Assembly (NCBI RefSeq): GCF_026242045.1
Contig: NZ_JAPJDO010000033.1
Location: forward strand, 1 to 64,000
DNA: 64,000 nucleotides
Direction of reading: 5' to 3'
DNA from: Mycobacterium pinniadriaticum
GTDB taxonomy: Bacteria > Actinomycetota > Actinomycetes > Mycobacteriales > Mycobacteriaceae
Shown: piece after piece, positions 26,768-35,331 of the stretch
How positions within the stretch are numbered: the first letter of the stretch is position 1
How the letters are laid out: every line of letters begins with the position of its first letter
The notes under the pieces: model-generated
Database searches by the model: none
Told to the model about the DNA's origin: nothing
The model's input: only the letters and a program-made list of their open reading frames with translations
Position numbers and translations under genes: made by a program

Positions 26768-27163
26768 TCATACTCCGGCTTGCAGTGCTTGCATCGCCGC
26801 GGCCATCTGGGCCGAATCCATGTACTCCTCGATTCGCCGGATCCGGCCGCCCGAGAGTGAAATGCGTTGAATCGCCGGAATGGCCGCAGTATCGCCATTC
26901 GGCAGTGTCACCCGCACGACATGTCGCTGAATGCACGTGCCATCGGTGAAGTCACGCCCCACGATGTGGAACTCGGCCTGCATTTGCGCCAAACCCGCAA
27001 GTGCTGCAAGTGCTTCGCTCTTCGGTAGTTCCTGCTGGGTGTAGTTGTGCCAGACCACTGCGTCATCGGTGAACAGTGCTTCGCACGTCGTCTGGTCCCC
27101 CGTAGCCAGCGCGGTGAAGAACTTGTCCACTGTCGCGGCCACGTTGTTGTGTTCGTCAGCCAT
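26768..27163 (-). CDS. SnoaL-like NTF2-fold protein
   Basis: A 131-residue single-domain NTF2-fold protein: TVDKFFTALATGDQTTCEAL, FTDDAVVWHNYTQQE and a C-terminal GGRIRRIEEYMD strand. Such proteins act as small isomerases, cyclases or hydrolases (ketosteroid isomerase/SnoaL). It lies between a second NTF2-fold gene and the VOC gene, so both probably serve the same pathway. Confidence 0.8.
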   Translation of the reverse strand: MADEHNNVAATVDKFFTALATGDQTTCEALFTDDAVVWHNYTQQELPKSEALAALAGLAQMQAEFHIVGRDFTDGTCIQRHVVRVTLPNGDTAAIPAIQRISLSGGRIRRIEEYMDSAQMAAAMQALQAGV

Positions 27164-27190
27164 TATTCTCGCTCTCCCTGATCAGGCCTG

Positions 27191-27625
27191 TCACGGCCAC
27201 ACCTTCGGGGTGAAGATCGCCCGCGCGATTCGCTCCGAAATCCGCCAGCCCTCAGGCATTTTGGTGTATTTGTCGTGGAACTCCATCACGCGCCCGTTGT
27301 CGGTGGCGTACACGACCGGCTCGCCGTTGTCCGAAGGTGGCCCGTGATAGACCATCGAGCAGACGACGGCCTCGGCGGAGTCCGGCCCCACGTTGCTGAA
27401 ATGGAAATTGGTGAGTAGGTGCCGGGTGGTCGCCTTCGGCCGCTCGCGCATGCCCTGGCGCAGCTCGTCGTGACCGTGGTGGACGTTGCCCGCGCGGTCG
27501 AAAACTGCGTCCGGAGTAAACAGTCCGATCATCGACTCGAAGTCACCGACGTCCATGTAGTAGGCGAAATCGTTGTTGAGGCGGACCAGTTCCCACTCGG
27601 TCGTCATCGTCTCGGTGGAGGTCAT
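27191..27625 (-). CDS. NTF2/SnoaL-like protein
   Basis: 144 residues from ATG 27625; an upstream open frame to 27916 is shadow of the next gene. The TTEWELVRLNNDFAYYMDVG opening and LFTPDAVFDRAGNVHHG match the SnoaL_4/ring-hydroxylating beta-like NTF2 fold. It is too short to be a third dioxygenase beta subunit. It is 17 bp downstream of the flavin monooxygenase-like gene. Confidence 0.8.
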   Translation of the reverse strand: MTSTETMTTEWELVRLNNDFAYYMDVGDFESMIGLFTPDAVFDRAGNVHHGHDELRQGMRERPKATTRHLLTNFHFSNVGPDSAEAVVCSMVYHGPPSDNGEPVVYATDNGRVMEFHDKYTKMPEGWRISERIARAIFTPKVWP

Positions 27626-27642
27626 ACGGGTCAACCTCCCGG

Positions 27643-28824
27643 CTAGATCAGGGCCGACGCGGGGACGGGTTCCTCGACGAACAGGGCGCCGAGGATCTGG
27701 TAGATCTCCGCACTCGCCGCGACATGCTGGGCCGCGGTACGGATATCGCGAAAGCGGCGCTGAATCGAGGAGGTGTTGTACATGGCATTGCTGCCCGCGA
27801 GCGCGAAGGCTTCGTTGACGATCTCCACGCACTCGGTGTGAGTCCGCGCCACCATGGCACGCTGGCGCACCGCGGCCATCGTCGTGATCGGTTCGTTCGC
27901 GACGGCGGCATCCCACATCAGCTGGGTCTCCTTCTCGGAGAGGGCACGCACGGCCGCGAGGCGGGTGTCGAGCAGGCCAAGCCTGAACTGGAAGACGGGG
28001 TCCTCGGCCAGCCGCACAATGGGGTTGAAGGCCGGCCGCTTGGTCTTGGCGAGCTCGCGAACATCATCCAGCGCGCCCTGGGCGATACCGAGCACGACCG
28101 CGACGTGGGTCGGACCCAGCGCCAGCCGGGTCGGCAGCCGGAACATGGGCGTGTCCACCCCGGCAGGCCCGAAGAACTCACCGGTGTGATGCTCGGGAAC
28201 GAAGACGTCCTTGAGCACGAAGTCGTTGCTGTTGGTGGCCCGCAGCCCCACCGAGTCCCAGGTGTCCAGGAACTGGGCCTGCGCGGTCGGCACCATGGCG
28301 AGTTTCATTTCCGGGATGCCCGTGTCGCTCATTCGGGGAGCGCCGTTGTCCAGCACGATGCAGTTGCCCATCACCCACTGATGCTCGTAGCTCCCGCTGG
28401 CCAGCGGCCACTGCCCGTTGACGATGTAGCCGCCCTCAGTCACGACAGCCACACCCTTCGGGGCAAAGGCACCCCGTGCCATCGTGTTCGGCCCGTCCGC
28501 ATAGATCTCGTTGTCGAGCACCTCTTTGGAGAGGCGGGCGAAGACCGGCCCGAAGTCGGCGCCGATCATCACGGTCCAACCTGTTGACGCATCCGCCCGC
28601 GACACCTCCTCGATCACGGCCATCGCGTCCGGCAGGCTCATCTCCTCCCCGCCGTATTGGCGCGGAACGAACATGCGGAAGGCACCGGCATCGGCGAGCC
28701 GCTCGAGCAGGTCGGCCGGCACCACCTTGGCCTTCTCGATCTCATCGGCCCGCTCCGCGATTTCCGGGGTCAGTTTCCGGACGGCGTCGAGCACCGTGGT
28801 CGTGCCGGCCTCGATGGTTGTCAT
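27643..28824 (-). CDS. acyl-CoA dehydrogenase-fold flavin-dependent monooxygenase-like protein
   Basis: A 393-residue protein with the acyl-CoA dehydrogenase fold, but of the group D flavin-monooxygenase type (HsaA, HpaH-like hydroxylases). It has MFVPRQYGGEEMSLPDAMAV and ASTGWTVMIG near the N-terminus and the C-terminal YNTSSIQRRFRDIRTAAQHV, where the conserved arginine/histidine segment replaces the Glu-bearing loop of true dehydrogenases. Such enzymes need a separate flavin reductase, which I do not see here. First gene of the minus-strand operon ending at 21903. Confidence 0.82.
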   Translation of the reverse strand: MTTIEAGTTTVLDAVRKLTPEIAERADEIEKAKVVPADLLERLADAGAFRMFVPRQYGGEEMSLPDAMAVIEEVSRADASTGWTVMIGADFGPVFARLSKEVLDNEIYADGPNTMARGAFAPKGVAVVTEGGYIVNGQWPLASGSYEHQWVMGNCIVLDNGAPRMSDTGIPEMKLAMVPTAQAQFLDTWDSVGLRATNSNDFVLKDVFVPEHHTGEFFGPAGVDTPMFRLPTRLALGPTHVAVVLGIAQGALDDVRELAKTKRPAFNPIVRLAEDPVFQFRLGLLDTRLAAVRALSEKETQLMWDAAVANEPITTMAAVRQRAMVARTHTECVEIVNEAFALAGSNAMYNTSSIQRRFRDIRTAAQHVAASAEIYQILGALFVEEPVPASALI

Positions 28825-28895
28825 GCAGTTCCTCCAGATTGACGAAGCCGGCCCCGGCTGTCACCGTCGGGGCTGCAGATGTTGAGTGGATTGAA

Positions 28896-28933
28896 TGTTT
28901 TAAACACTAATCGTAGTATGTGTTCAGTAACAC
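28896..28933. promoter_or_regulatory. operator-like repeats in the 28825-29122 divergent region
   Basis: The 298-bp gap between the monooxygenase operon and the ferredoxin operon has no gene. Near the minus-strand start lie the near-perfect palindrome TGTTTTAAACA (28896-28906) and GTGTTCAGTAACAC (28920-28933, 5-bp arms). AACAC (28903-28907) and GTGTT (28920-28924) also pair. The block is AT-rich and about 70-110 bp upstream of the minus-strand gene. I infer promoter and repressor sites. Confidence 0.4.
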
Positions 28934-29047
28934 TTCAGGTCAAGAGATCAGGGTCAGGTGGTTCCCACGCACACAACCCCGTCCGCTCCACTGGGCGCAC
29001 GACTGCAGCCGTACTTGTGATCCTGGAGCAAGTTATTCATATCGGAC

Positions 29048-29065
29048 ACAATTTAACTAAATTGT
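29048..29065. promoter_or_regulatory. 18-bp palindromic operator candidate upstream of the ferredoxin operon
   Basis: ACAATTTAACTAAATTGT has perfect 8-bp arms and a 2-bp centre, in an otherwise GC-rich genome. It lies 57 bp upstream of the ferredoxin ATG, where a repressor would block the promoter. No regulator gene lies next to it; the nearest is the TetR at 21296. That it is protein-bound is inference. Confidence 0.55.
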
Positions 29066-29122
29066 CGCATCGAGGGGCCCCGCCAGTCCGGCCCGGGGCG
29101 CCAAACCGGAGGAACCGTCACC

Positions 29123-29344
29123 ATGGCAGTAAACGAGCAACCACTTCGCATCACCATTGACCGGTCGAAGTGTTGCGGCTATACCCTTTGCGCCTCTGAG
29201 GGTCCCGACGTGTACTCGATCGACGACCAGGGATACGCCTTTGCGCCCGCGACGGTTCCCGCGGGACTCGAGGAACAGGCGCGCCGCGGTGCAGCGGCAT
29301 GCCCGGACAGTGCCATCACCCTCACCCGCGACGACGGCGCTTAG
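29123..29344 (+). CDS. 3Fe-4S type ferredoxin
   Basis: A 73-residue ferredoxin. The cluster ligands appear to be Cys17, Cys23 and Cys60 (followed by Pro); the position of the missing fourth ligand is Tyr20, giving a Cx2Yx2C...CP pattern typical of atypical actinobacterial 3Fe-4S ferredoxins. Such ferredoxins feed cytochromes P450 or Rieske oxygenases. It has a GGAGGAA site about 6 bases before the ATG and is first in a plus-strand operon with ring-cleavage genes; the Rieske oxygenases here are probable partners. Confidence 0.9.
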   Translation: MAVNEQPLRITIDRSKCCGYTLCASEGPDVYSIDDQGYAFAPATVPAGLEEQARRGAAACPDSAITLTRDDGA

Positions 29345-29365
29345 TCGCCGGCCAGGGCGCGCTAC

Positions 29366-30475
29366 ATGACGACGACAGGTGAGCAGGGTCAGGTGCTGGC
29401 CGAATTCGACGCACATCTCGGCGAACTACATCTACGCGGTCAGTGGCAGTACGACGCGCAGTTGGTGCGACTGACCGACGGCCCCCTTCCCGCCGGCGTG
29501 CCGTTCCTATGGGAGCGGGAACTCGTGGAGCGTGCGCTTGCGGAGATGTGCGCGGTCAGGCCCAACGACGCCGCCCGGCGCAATTTCACATTCATCAATC
29601 CCGGCCCCGGGGTCGATGGAACAACCCCCACCCTCGCGATGGGTATGCAGATCACCTTGCCCGGCGAAATCGCTTGGGCACATCGCCATTCCATCAACGC
29701 ACTGCGGTTCGTTGTCGATGGCAGTGCAGATTTGTACACCGCTGTCGACGGCGAGAAGCTCGCCATGGAGAACGGCGACCTCATCATCACGCCGGCCTAC
29801 ACCTGGCACGACCACCATAATGAGAGCGACCAGCGGGGAATCTGGATCGACATCCTCGACGTGCCGGTGATGGGGTATCTGCGGCAGATCTTCTTCGAGC
29901 CGTACGGGGGCAGTACGCAGCCTCTGCGCGAAGATCGTGCTGACTTCATCAGCCATCGCTCCTCACCGGTTCGACCGGCCTGGGAGCGCCGCCACCATGC
30001 CCGAATTCCGTTCCGGTACGCGTGGCGCGATGTCAGGCCATTGCTGCGTGAGTTCGCTGGCCGCGAGGGCAGCCCGTTCGACGCCGTGATACTGCACTAT
30101 TCGCATCCGATCACCGGCGGTCCGACGCTGCCGACCATCGACTGTTTCGCCCAGTTACTCCGCCCCGGTCTGCAGACCCAGCGGCACCGGCACACCTCCA
30201 GTGCGGTGTATTACGTGGTCGAAGGCGAGGGCACTACCCACGTCGGTGACCAAAGGCTCGACTGGTCGACGGGCGATTCGTTCGTGATCCCGAATTGGAT
30301 GTGGCATCAACACATCAACACCTCGCTCAGCACCGAAGCGGTGTTGTTCTCCGCGACCGATGCCCCCCTGCTTAGCGCACTGGGAATGTACCGGGAGGAA
30401 CCGCACAACTCATTCGGGACCGCTCCCTATCCCACGGTGCCGGCCGACCTGACACGGGAACGTTTGGCGACATGA
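29366..30475 (+). CDS. bicupin dioxygenase, gentisate / 1-hydroxy-2-naphthoate type (PhdI-like)
   Basis: A 369-residue bicupin. The N-terminal cupin has His106-x-His108 (AHRHS) and His148 (TWHDHH), the spacing of the Fe(II) triad of gentisate 1,2-dioxygenase. The C-terminal cupin also keeps His274-x-His276 (RHRH) and His314/His316. These enzymes cleave rings carrying a single hydroxyl next to a carboxylate. The stop overlaps a PhdJ/NahE-type aldolase gene (ATGA), the same pairing as phdI-phdJ of phenanthrene degraders, which favours 1-hydroxy-2-naphthoate over gentisate as substrate. Confidence 0.85.
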   Translation: MTTTGEQGQVLAEFDAHLGELHLRGQWQYDAQLVRLTDGPLPAGVPFLWERELVERALAEMCAVRPNDAARRNFTFINPGPGVDGTTPTLAMGMQITLPGEIAWAHRHSINALRFVVDGSADLYTAVDGEKLAMENGDLIITPAYTWHDHHNESDQRGIWIDILDVPVMGYLRQIFFEPYGGSTQPLREDRADFISHRSSPVRPAWERRHHARIPFRYAWRDVRPLLREFAGREGSPFDAVILHYSHPITGGPTLPTIDCFAQLLRPGLQTQRHRHTSSAVYYVVEGEGTTHVGDQRLDWSTGDSFVIPNWMWHQHINTSLSTEAVLFSATDAPLLSALGMYREEPHNSFGTAPYPTVPADLTRERLAT

Positions 30476-31437
30476 GCTTCAGCCGAGCCGATATCCGAGG
30501 CGTGGTGGGCATCGTTCCCACCCCGGCCACCAGCGACGCGGGCAGCTGGCGAGCCGAGGATACCGTGAACACAGCCGAGACCGAGAAGATGATCGAGGCG
30601 GTGATCGGCGCCGGAATCGAATTCGTTATGTCCACCGGGACGTTCGGCGAGTGCGCGTCGCTCACCCATGACGAGTGGCTCACCTTCACGACCTGCATCG
30701 CCAAGGTGGTTCGCGGTCGGGCCCCGTTCTTCGCCGGTGTCACCACGCTGAACACCCGCGACACCATTTTCCTGGGCCGCCAGGCCATTCAAGCCGGTGC
30801 CGATGGCCTGTTCGTCGGGCGCCCGATGTGGCTGCCGCTCGACGACGACGCAATCGTCCGGTTCTACAGCGACCTCACAGAGGCACTGCCCGGTGTCCCC
30901 GTCGTCGTCTACGACAATCCCGCCGCTTTCAAGGGCAAGATCAGCGTCGAGGCCTACCAGAGGTTGGCCGAGCTGCCGGACATCGTGGCGACCAAACACG
31001 CCGGCGGGCCGACGTTGGAACGCGACATCGAGGCTGTCGGCGACAAAGTTGCCGTACTCCCCCTCGACAGCGACTGGTACGCCGCGGCAAGGCGATTCCC
31101 TGGCCTGGCCACCGCCTGCTGGTCGGGGAATGTGGCCTGTGCGCCAGCGCCTTTGGTGGCTCTGTCTCGGGCCGTGCTGTTGCGGGACTGGGACGCGGCA
31201 TCGGCGATCTCCGAGAAGGTCAACTGGGCGCTGAAACCGCAGTTCGGTGACGACATGTCGCGCTTCATGGACTACAGCATCCCGGTGGGACGGGCTCGTT
31301 TCCGTGCCGCCGGGTTGATCGACCCGGGGCCCAGCCGACCGCCCTACACCGACGCTCCCGCGGACATGATCGCCGGGGGTGAGGAAACCGGACGCAGGTG
31401 GGCGCAGCTGGAACGCGAGTACCACAGCGATCGGTAG
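30472..31437 (+). CDS. DapA-superfamily hydratase-aldolase (PhdJ/NahE-like)
   Basis: A 321-residue class I aldolase of the dihydrodipicolinate synthase fold. The Schiff-base lysine is Lys175 (VATKHAGG) and the active-site tyrosine Tyr147 (VVYDNPAAFKG); the pyruvate-binding loop reads STGTFGECASLT. This set matches trans-o-hydroxy- or carboxybenzylidenepyruvate hydratase-aldolases, which split the ring-cleavage product into an aromatic aldehyde and pyruvate. With the preceding dioxygenase it would convert 1-hydroxy-2-naphthoate to 2-carboxybenzaldehyde (inferred). Confidence 0.88.
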   Translation: MSFSRADIRGVVGIVPTPATSDAGSWRAEDTVNTAETEKMIEAVIGAGIEFVMSTGTFGECASLTHDEWLTFTTCIAKVVRGRAPFFAGVTTLNTRDTIFLGRQAIQAGADGLFVGRPMWLPLDDDAIVRFYSDLTEALPGVPVVVYDNPAAFKGKISVEAYQRLAELPDIVATKHAGGPTLERDIEAVGDKVAVLPLDSDWYAAARRFPGLATACWSGNVACAPAPLVALSRAVLLRDWDAASAISEKVNWALKPQFGDDMSRFMDYSIPVGRARFRAAGLIDPGPSRPPYTDAPADMIAGGEETGRRWAQLEREYHSDR

Positions 31438-31494
31438 CGGTTCACTCCCGGTGATGGTGGCCTTGCGGACCCACGCTCGGGTGAGGTGATTTCA

Positions 31495-32536
31495 GTGAAA
31501 GGACGCGGGCCCGTCATAATGGTGCTTACTCCCAGCCCGCACCGACACACGATCAATGTGCACACGCACGGCCCTTCCGCACAATCTCCCTGACTTCGCC
31601 CAACGCTTCGGCGGCTCGTGGCCAGAACTTGTTGAGACCGGACCGTGTACTGCGGACATTGTTCGGGATGGGCGGCATTTCCGGTCCATCACTGATCAAT
31701 GTTGGGACCCAGCAAAGTGTCTGGAGGACATGGACGCAGATGGAGTTTCCCTGCAAGTGATCTCACCCATCCCCGTCACGTTTTCGTACGGGCTGGGCGC
31801 GGACGGGGTTGCTGACCTCTCGGATTTCCAGAACGCGTGGGTCGCCGGTGTGGTCCGCGATCATCCAACTCGATTCGCCGGACTTGGCACCGTTCCACTG
31901 CAGGATCCCGAACGGGCAGCTCAGATGGTGCTGGACATCGTCGGGGGTCTCAAGCTGGCTGGAGTGGAGATCGGCTCCAATGTCGGAGGGCGCAATCTCG
32001 ATTACCCTGCGCTGGATCCGTTCTTTGCCGCCTGCCGGGAAACGGGTGCGTTGATCTTCGTGCATCCTTACAACATGCTTGGTGCCGATCGACTCATGGA
32101 GCATGGACTGGTTCACTCAATCGGCATGGGAGCCGAGACAGTCTCTGCAGCGGCATCATTGGTGATCGGCGGAGTGCTCGATCGGTATCCGCGGCTCAAA
32201 ATCCTACTCGCGCACAGCGGAGGCGCCTTCCTGGCCATGCTTCCGCGGATCGACCGTATTTGGGAATGCGTGCCGGAGGCTGCAGGCACGAGCGACCGAC
32301 CATCGTCGTATGCCGGTCGCTTCTACTATGACTCGCTTGTGTTCGACCCCGCAGCAGTGGGCGCACTGATCGCCCGGGTCGGTGCCTACCGGGTTGCGGT
32401 CGGGACCGATTACCCGTTCGTAATCGCCGAACGACCTGCAGGCGAAGCACTTTTCGCAGCCGGCCTGGCCCAACAGGTGACCGATTCGGTGGCCTCAACG
32501 ACAGCCGCGGAAATGCTGGGAAAATGCCTGGGCTGA
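31495..32536 (+). pseudogene. ACMSD-like amidohydrolase with a frameshift at the metal-binding motif
   Basis: From about 31574 to 32536 one frame encodes an amidohydrolase_2 protein: LPDFAQRFGG, LIFVHPYN (metal His), LLAHSGG (His) and VGTDYPF (Asp). Its N-terminal HxH metal motif is not in that frame; the first start there, ATG 31556, gives an unrelated MCTRTA peptide. The missing motif INVHTHG is encoded one frame away (31552-31572), in an ORF starting at GTG 31495 with GAGGTGA five bases upstream and stopping at 31593. One extra base in the CCC run near 31574 explains this. The gene is broken or the base is a sequencing error. Family members decarboxylate or hydrolyse aromatic-acid intermediates. 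Confidence 0.75.
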
Positions 32537-32588
32537 CTGCGCAATATTCGCTCCGAGTTGACCGTCGTTAAGACGAGCAAGGTTGCCG

Positions 32589-33857
32589 TCAAACGCTCGG
32601 CACGGTGCCGACCCGATGCAGCTGCTCAATCTCCGCCAGAGCTGACGCCGCGGAGGCCTCGGAACCGATTAGCCTGCGGCACGCCAAGATTGCCTTCGGC
32701 CAATTAACGGTGACCGCACCGCGAATCACCCCACTCTCATCACTGTAAATAGCAGCAGCGCGCGGTCTTTCACCCTGGAGGTTGCCGATCAACCGAAGGA
32801 AGTCGGCTCGCCCCGGCCGGCCCGCGATCTGGATCTTCCAGTCGTACTGATCACTCCACACGAATTCGACCGGACCATATGGTCGCAACTCCGCGGGGTG
32901 CAGAATGTTGTGGGCTACGCAAGCCGCCTGCTCTGATGCGTTCGTCCAGTGCTCCACCCGAACATCTTCACGATGCCGCGGGTGATACCAGCGAGCGACG
33001 TCACCCACCGCGAAAATCTCGCTGTGATCGGCTGCGCGACAGAACTCGTCGCACACGACACCATCAGCGATGAGTAGTCCCGAGGACTCCAGCCAGCCAT
33101 CATTGGGTCGGGCTCCGATTCCCACCACGACGATGCTTGCCTGAAGGGTCTCACCGTTGGTCATCGTCACCTTCAGATTCCCCGCGGTGCCTTCGACCGA
33201 CTCCACGCCTTCGCCGAATCGAGTCGTAACCCCATGCCGACGGTGCAAATCGTTGAACATCGGGGCAAGCTCCTCGCCGAGGATTCGTCCGATCGGTGCG
33301 CCCAGCGGATCGATGATCGTGACGGTTCGACCCATTGCATGAGCGGTTGCCGCCACTTCGGCACCAATGAATCCACCCCCGATCACCACCACGGGCCCCG
33401 AAGAGGAAGTGAGGTCGTCGGCCAATCTGCGGCCGTCGTCGAGTGTCCGGACAACGTGCATGCCGGATTCGACCGGCCACGGAGATGGCCTCGCGTCGGC
33501 TCCGGTCGCCACGACTAGGACGTCGTATGGCACCGCTGTGCCATCAACGAGGTAAACCATCCGAGCAGCAATGTCGAGCCGTTCCGCTGCGCTGCCGAGC
33601 AGCAGCTCGATACCGGCGGCCTCTGCATCCTCCGCAGCCAACAGGGTGAGCCTGTCCACATCCCAAGTGCCGGCGAGGAACTGCTTGGACAGCGGAGGTT
33701 TGTCGTAGGGGAGCCCGGCCTCCTTGCCGATCAACACAATGCGACCGCCAAATTCCTGGGTTCGCAATGCCCGTGCGGTACGCACCCCGGCGACCGAGGA
33801 CCCCACGATGACGACGGTCTTGTCAGCCGATAGCGCTGCCTGCTTCAGGCTTGGCAT
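32589..33857 (-). CDS. ferredoxin reductase (FAD, pyridine nucleotide-disulfide family)
   Basis: A 422-residue oxygenase-type ferredoxin reductase. FAD-binding VVIVGSSVAGVRTARALR (about residues 15-32), LPYDKPPLSKQFLAG, NAD-binding VVVIGGGFIGAEVAATA (about 157-173) and the second FAD contact IFAVGDVARW. It would pass electrons from NADH to the ferredoxin at 29123 and on to the Rieske oxygenases. Convergent with the amidohydrolase gene across 52 bp. It is the only reductase of this type in the window. Confidence 0.9.
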   Translation of the reverse strand: MPSLKQAALSADKTVVIVGSSVAGVRTARALRTQEFGGRIVLIGKEAGLPYDKPPLSKQFLAGTWDVDRLTLLAAEDAEAAGIELLLGSAAERLDIAARMVYLVDGTAVPYDVLVVATGADARPSPWPVESGMHVVRTLDDGRRLADDLTSSSGPVVVIGGGFIGAEVAATAHAMGRTVTIIDPLGAPIGRILGEELAPMFNDLHRRHGVTTRFGEGVESVEGTAGNLKVTMTNGETLQASIVVVGIGARPNDGWLESSGLLIADGVVCDEFCRAADHSEIFAVGDVARWYHPRHREDVRVEHWTNASEQAACVAHNILHPAELRPYGPVEFVWSDQYDWKIQIAGRPGRADFLRLIGNLQGERPRAAAIYSDESGVIRGAVTVNWPKAILACRRLIGSEASAASALAEIEQLHRVGTVPSV

Positions 33858-33987
33858 CTTGTCCCCTCACCGACGACTTCTGGTGCGGGAATGAACAACC
33901 TTTCCTACGAAACGAGGCCTCCGCGCAGCTCTGCTTTGTAGGGGGCTAGTTCGGATGAATGGAGCCAAGCGTGATTGCGTCAACACC

Positions 33988-35130
33988 TTAGAGTCCTAAC
34001 GATCGAGCGATGATGACTTTCATGACCTCGCTGGAGCCGGCGTAGATTCGCGACACCCGGGCATCGGCGTAGGCCCGCGCGATCGGGTATTCCATCATGT
34101 AGCCGTAGCCCCCGTGCAACTGCAGACAGCGGTCGATCACGCGACCCTGGAGTTCGGTGCAATACAGCTTGACCATGGCCGCGTCGGCTGCCGAGAGCTT
34201 CCCGTCCTCATGAGCCAACAGCGCCCGGTCAAGCAGTGACTGACCAGCCTCGACTTCGGTCGCGCAGGCGGCGAGCTCGAATTTGGTGTTCTGAAATGAC
34301 GATACCGTCGTGCCAAACGCCTTGCGGCCCTTGGCGTATTCAACAGTGTCCTGCAGCGCCTTGAGTGCGGCGGCCTGACTGTTCACCGCAATCGAGAGGC
34401 GCTCCTGGGCGAGGTTCTCGGTGAGGTAGGCGAACCCTTTGCCCTCTTCCCCCAGCAGGTTCTCGGCGGGCACCACCACATCGTCGAAGATCAACTCGGC
34501 CAGATCCTGCGACTTCAAGCCCAGCTTGTCCAGCTTGCGGCCCCGGATCAGCCGCGGGCTGTCGCCTTCGATCACCAGCAGGCTCAGGCCTTCCCGGCCG
34601 GCTTCCGGATCGGTCTTGACCGCGGTCACGATCAGATCGGCATTGGCGCCATTGGAGATGAACGTCTTGGAACCGTAGACGATGTAGTGATCGCCATTAC
34701 GCACCGCTCGGGTGGAGATCGCCTTCATGTCTGAACCCGCGCCCGGCTCCGACATCGCCAGGGCGCTCACCGCGTCGCCGGATACCAGGCGCGGAAGCCA
34801 GCGGCTCTGCTGCTCGGCATTGGCGACGTTGAGGAAGTACGGCATCGCAATGTCGGTGTGCATTCGCAGCCCGCCGAGTGCGACGCCCGCATGCTGGGAT
34901 TCCTCGGTCAAGACGACATTGAACAGATAGCTGTCCTGGCCTCCCCCACCGAATTCCTCGGGGACTTGGATGCCCAGGAGTCCGAGCTTGCCCGCAGCGG
35001 TCCAGAAGTGTCGCGGTGGCGCCCCGGCCTGCTCCCACTCGACGTACTCCGGCACCACCTGCTCGGCGTAGAAGGCACGGACCGTCGACCGAAACGCCTC
35101 GTGGTCGTCGTTGAACAAGGTGCGTTGCAT
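33988..35130 (-). CDS. acyl-CoA dehydrogenase (FadE family)
   Basis: A 380-residue canonical acyl-CoA dehydrogenase: ALAMSEPGAGSDMKAISTRA (FAD/substrate segment, about residues 120-139), YAKGRKAFGTTVSSFQNTKF, LHGGYGYMMEYPIAR and the terminal RIYAGSSEVMKVIIARSLGL. The Glu in GGYGYMMEYP is at the usual catalytic-base region of the short/medium-chain family. It is transcribed alone, 131 bp before the ferredoxin reductase, probably from the AT-rich gap 35131-35331. Confidence 0.9.
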   Translation of the reverse strand: MQRTLFNDDHEAFRSTVRAFYAEQVVPEYVEWEQAGAPPRHFWTAAGKLGLLGIQVPEEFGGGGQDSYLFNVVLTEESQHAGVALGGLRMHTDIAMPYFLNVANAEQQSRWLPRLVSGDAVSALAMSEPGAGSDMKAISTRAVRNGDHYIVYGSKTFISNGANADLIVTAVKTDPEAGREGLSLLVIEGDSPRLIRGRKLDKLGLKSQDLAELIFDDVVVPAENLLGEEGKGFAYLTENLAQERLSIAVNSQAAALKALQDTVEYAKGRKAFGTTVSSFQNTKFELAACATEVEAGQSLLDRALLAHEDGKLSAADAAMVKLYCTELQGRVIDRCLQLHGGYGYMMEYPIARAYADARVSRIYAGSSEVMKVIIARSLGL

Positions 35131-35223
35131 CCACGGCCTTCCTTCGATGCGGCTATGTCAGGGTGCCGCCGACAATGGCCCGGCAACCGTGGCCACGATC
35201 GAGTCGACCATATCGAACTAATC

Positions 35224-35247
35224 GAACACAATCAATTCCTTTTGTTC
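35224..35247. promoter_or_regulatory. imperfect inverted repeat upstream of the fadE at 33988
   Basis: The 201-bp gap 35131-35331 has no gene. It holds GAACACAA (35224-35231) and TTTTGTTC (35240-35247), pairing at 7 of 8 positions across 8 bp, inside an AT-rich patch about 95-115 bp upstream of the fadE start. Probably promoter plus regulator site; which protein binds is unknown. Confidence 0.35.
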
Positions 35248-35331
35248 TATTTGCAATTGCGGCGCCACTCCCGACGGACTGGTGCGAATGCCCGCCTGGG
35301 AGTACCGGCGAATCACCAGGTCGACCGAGAA

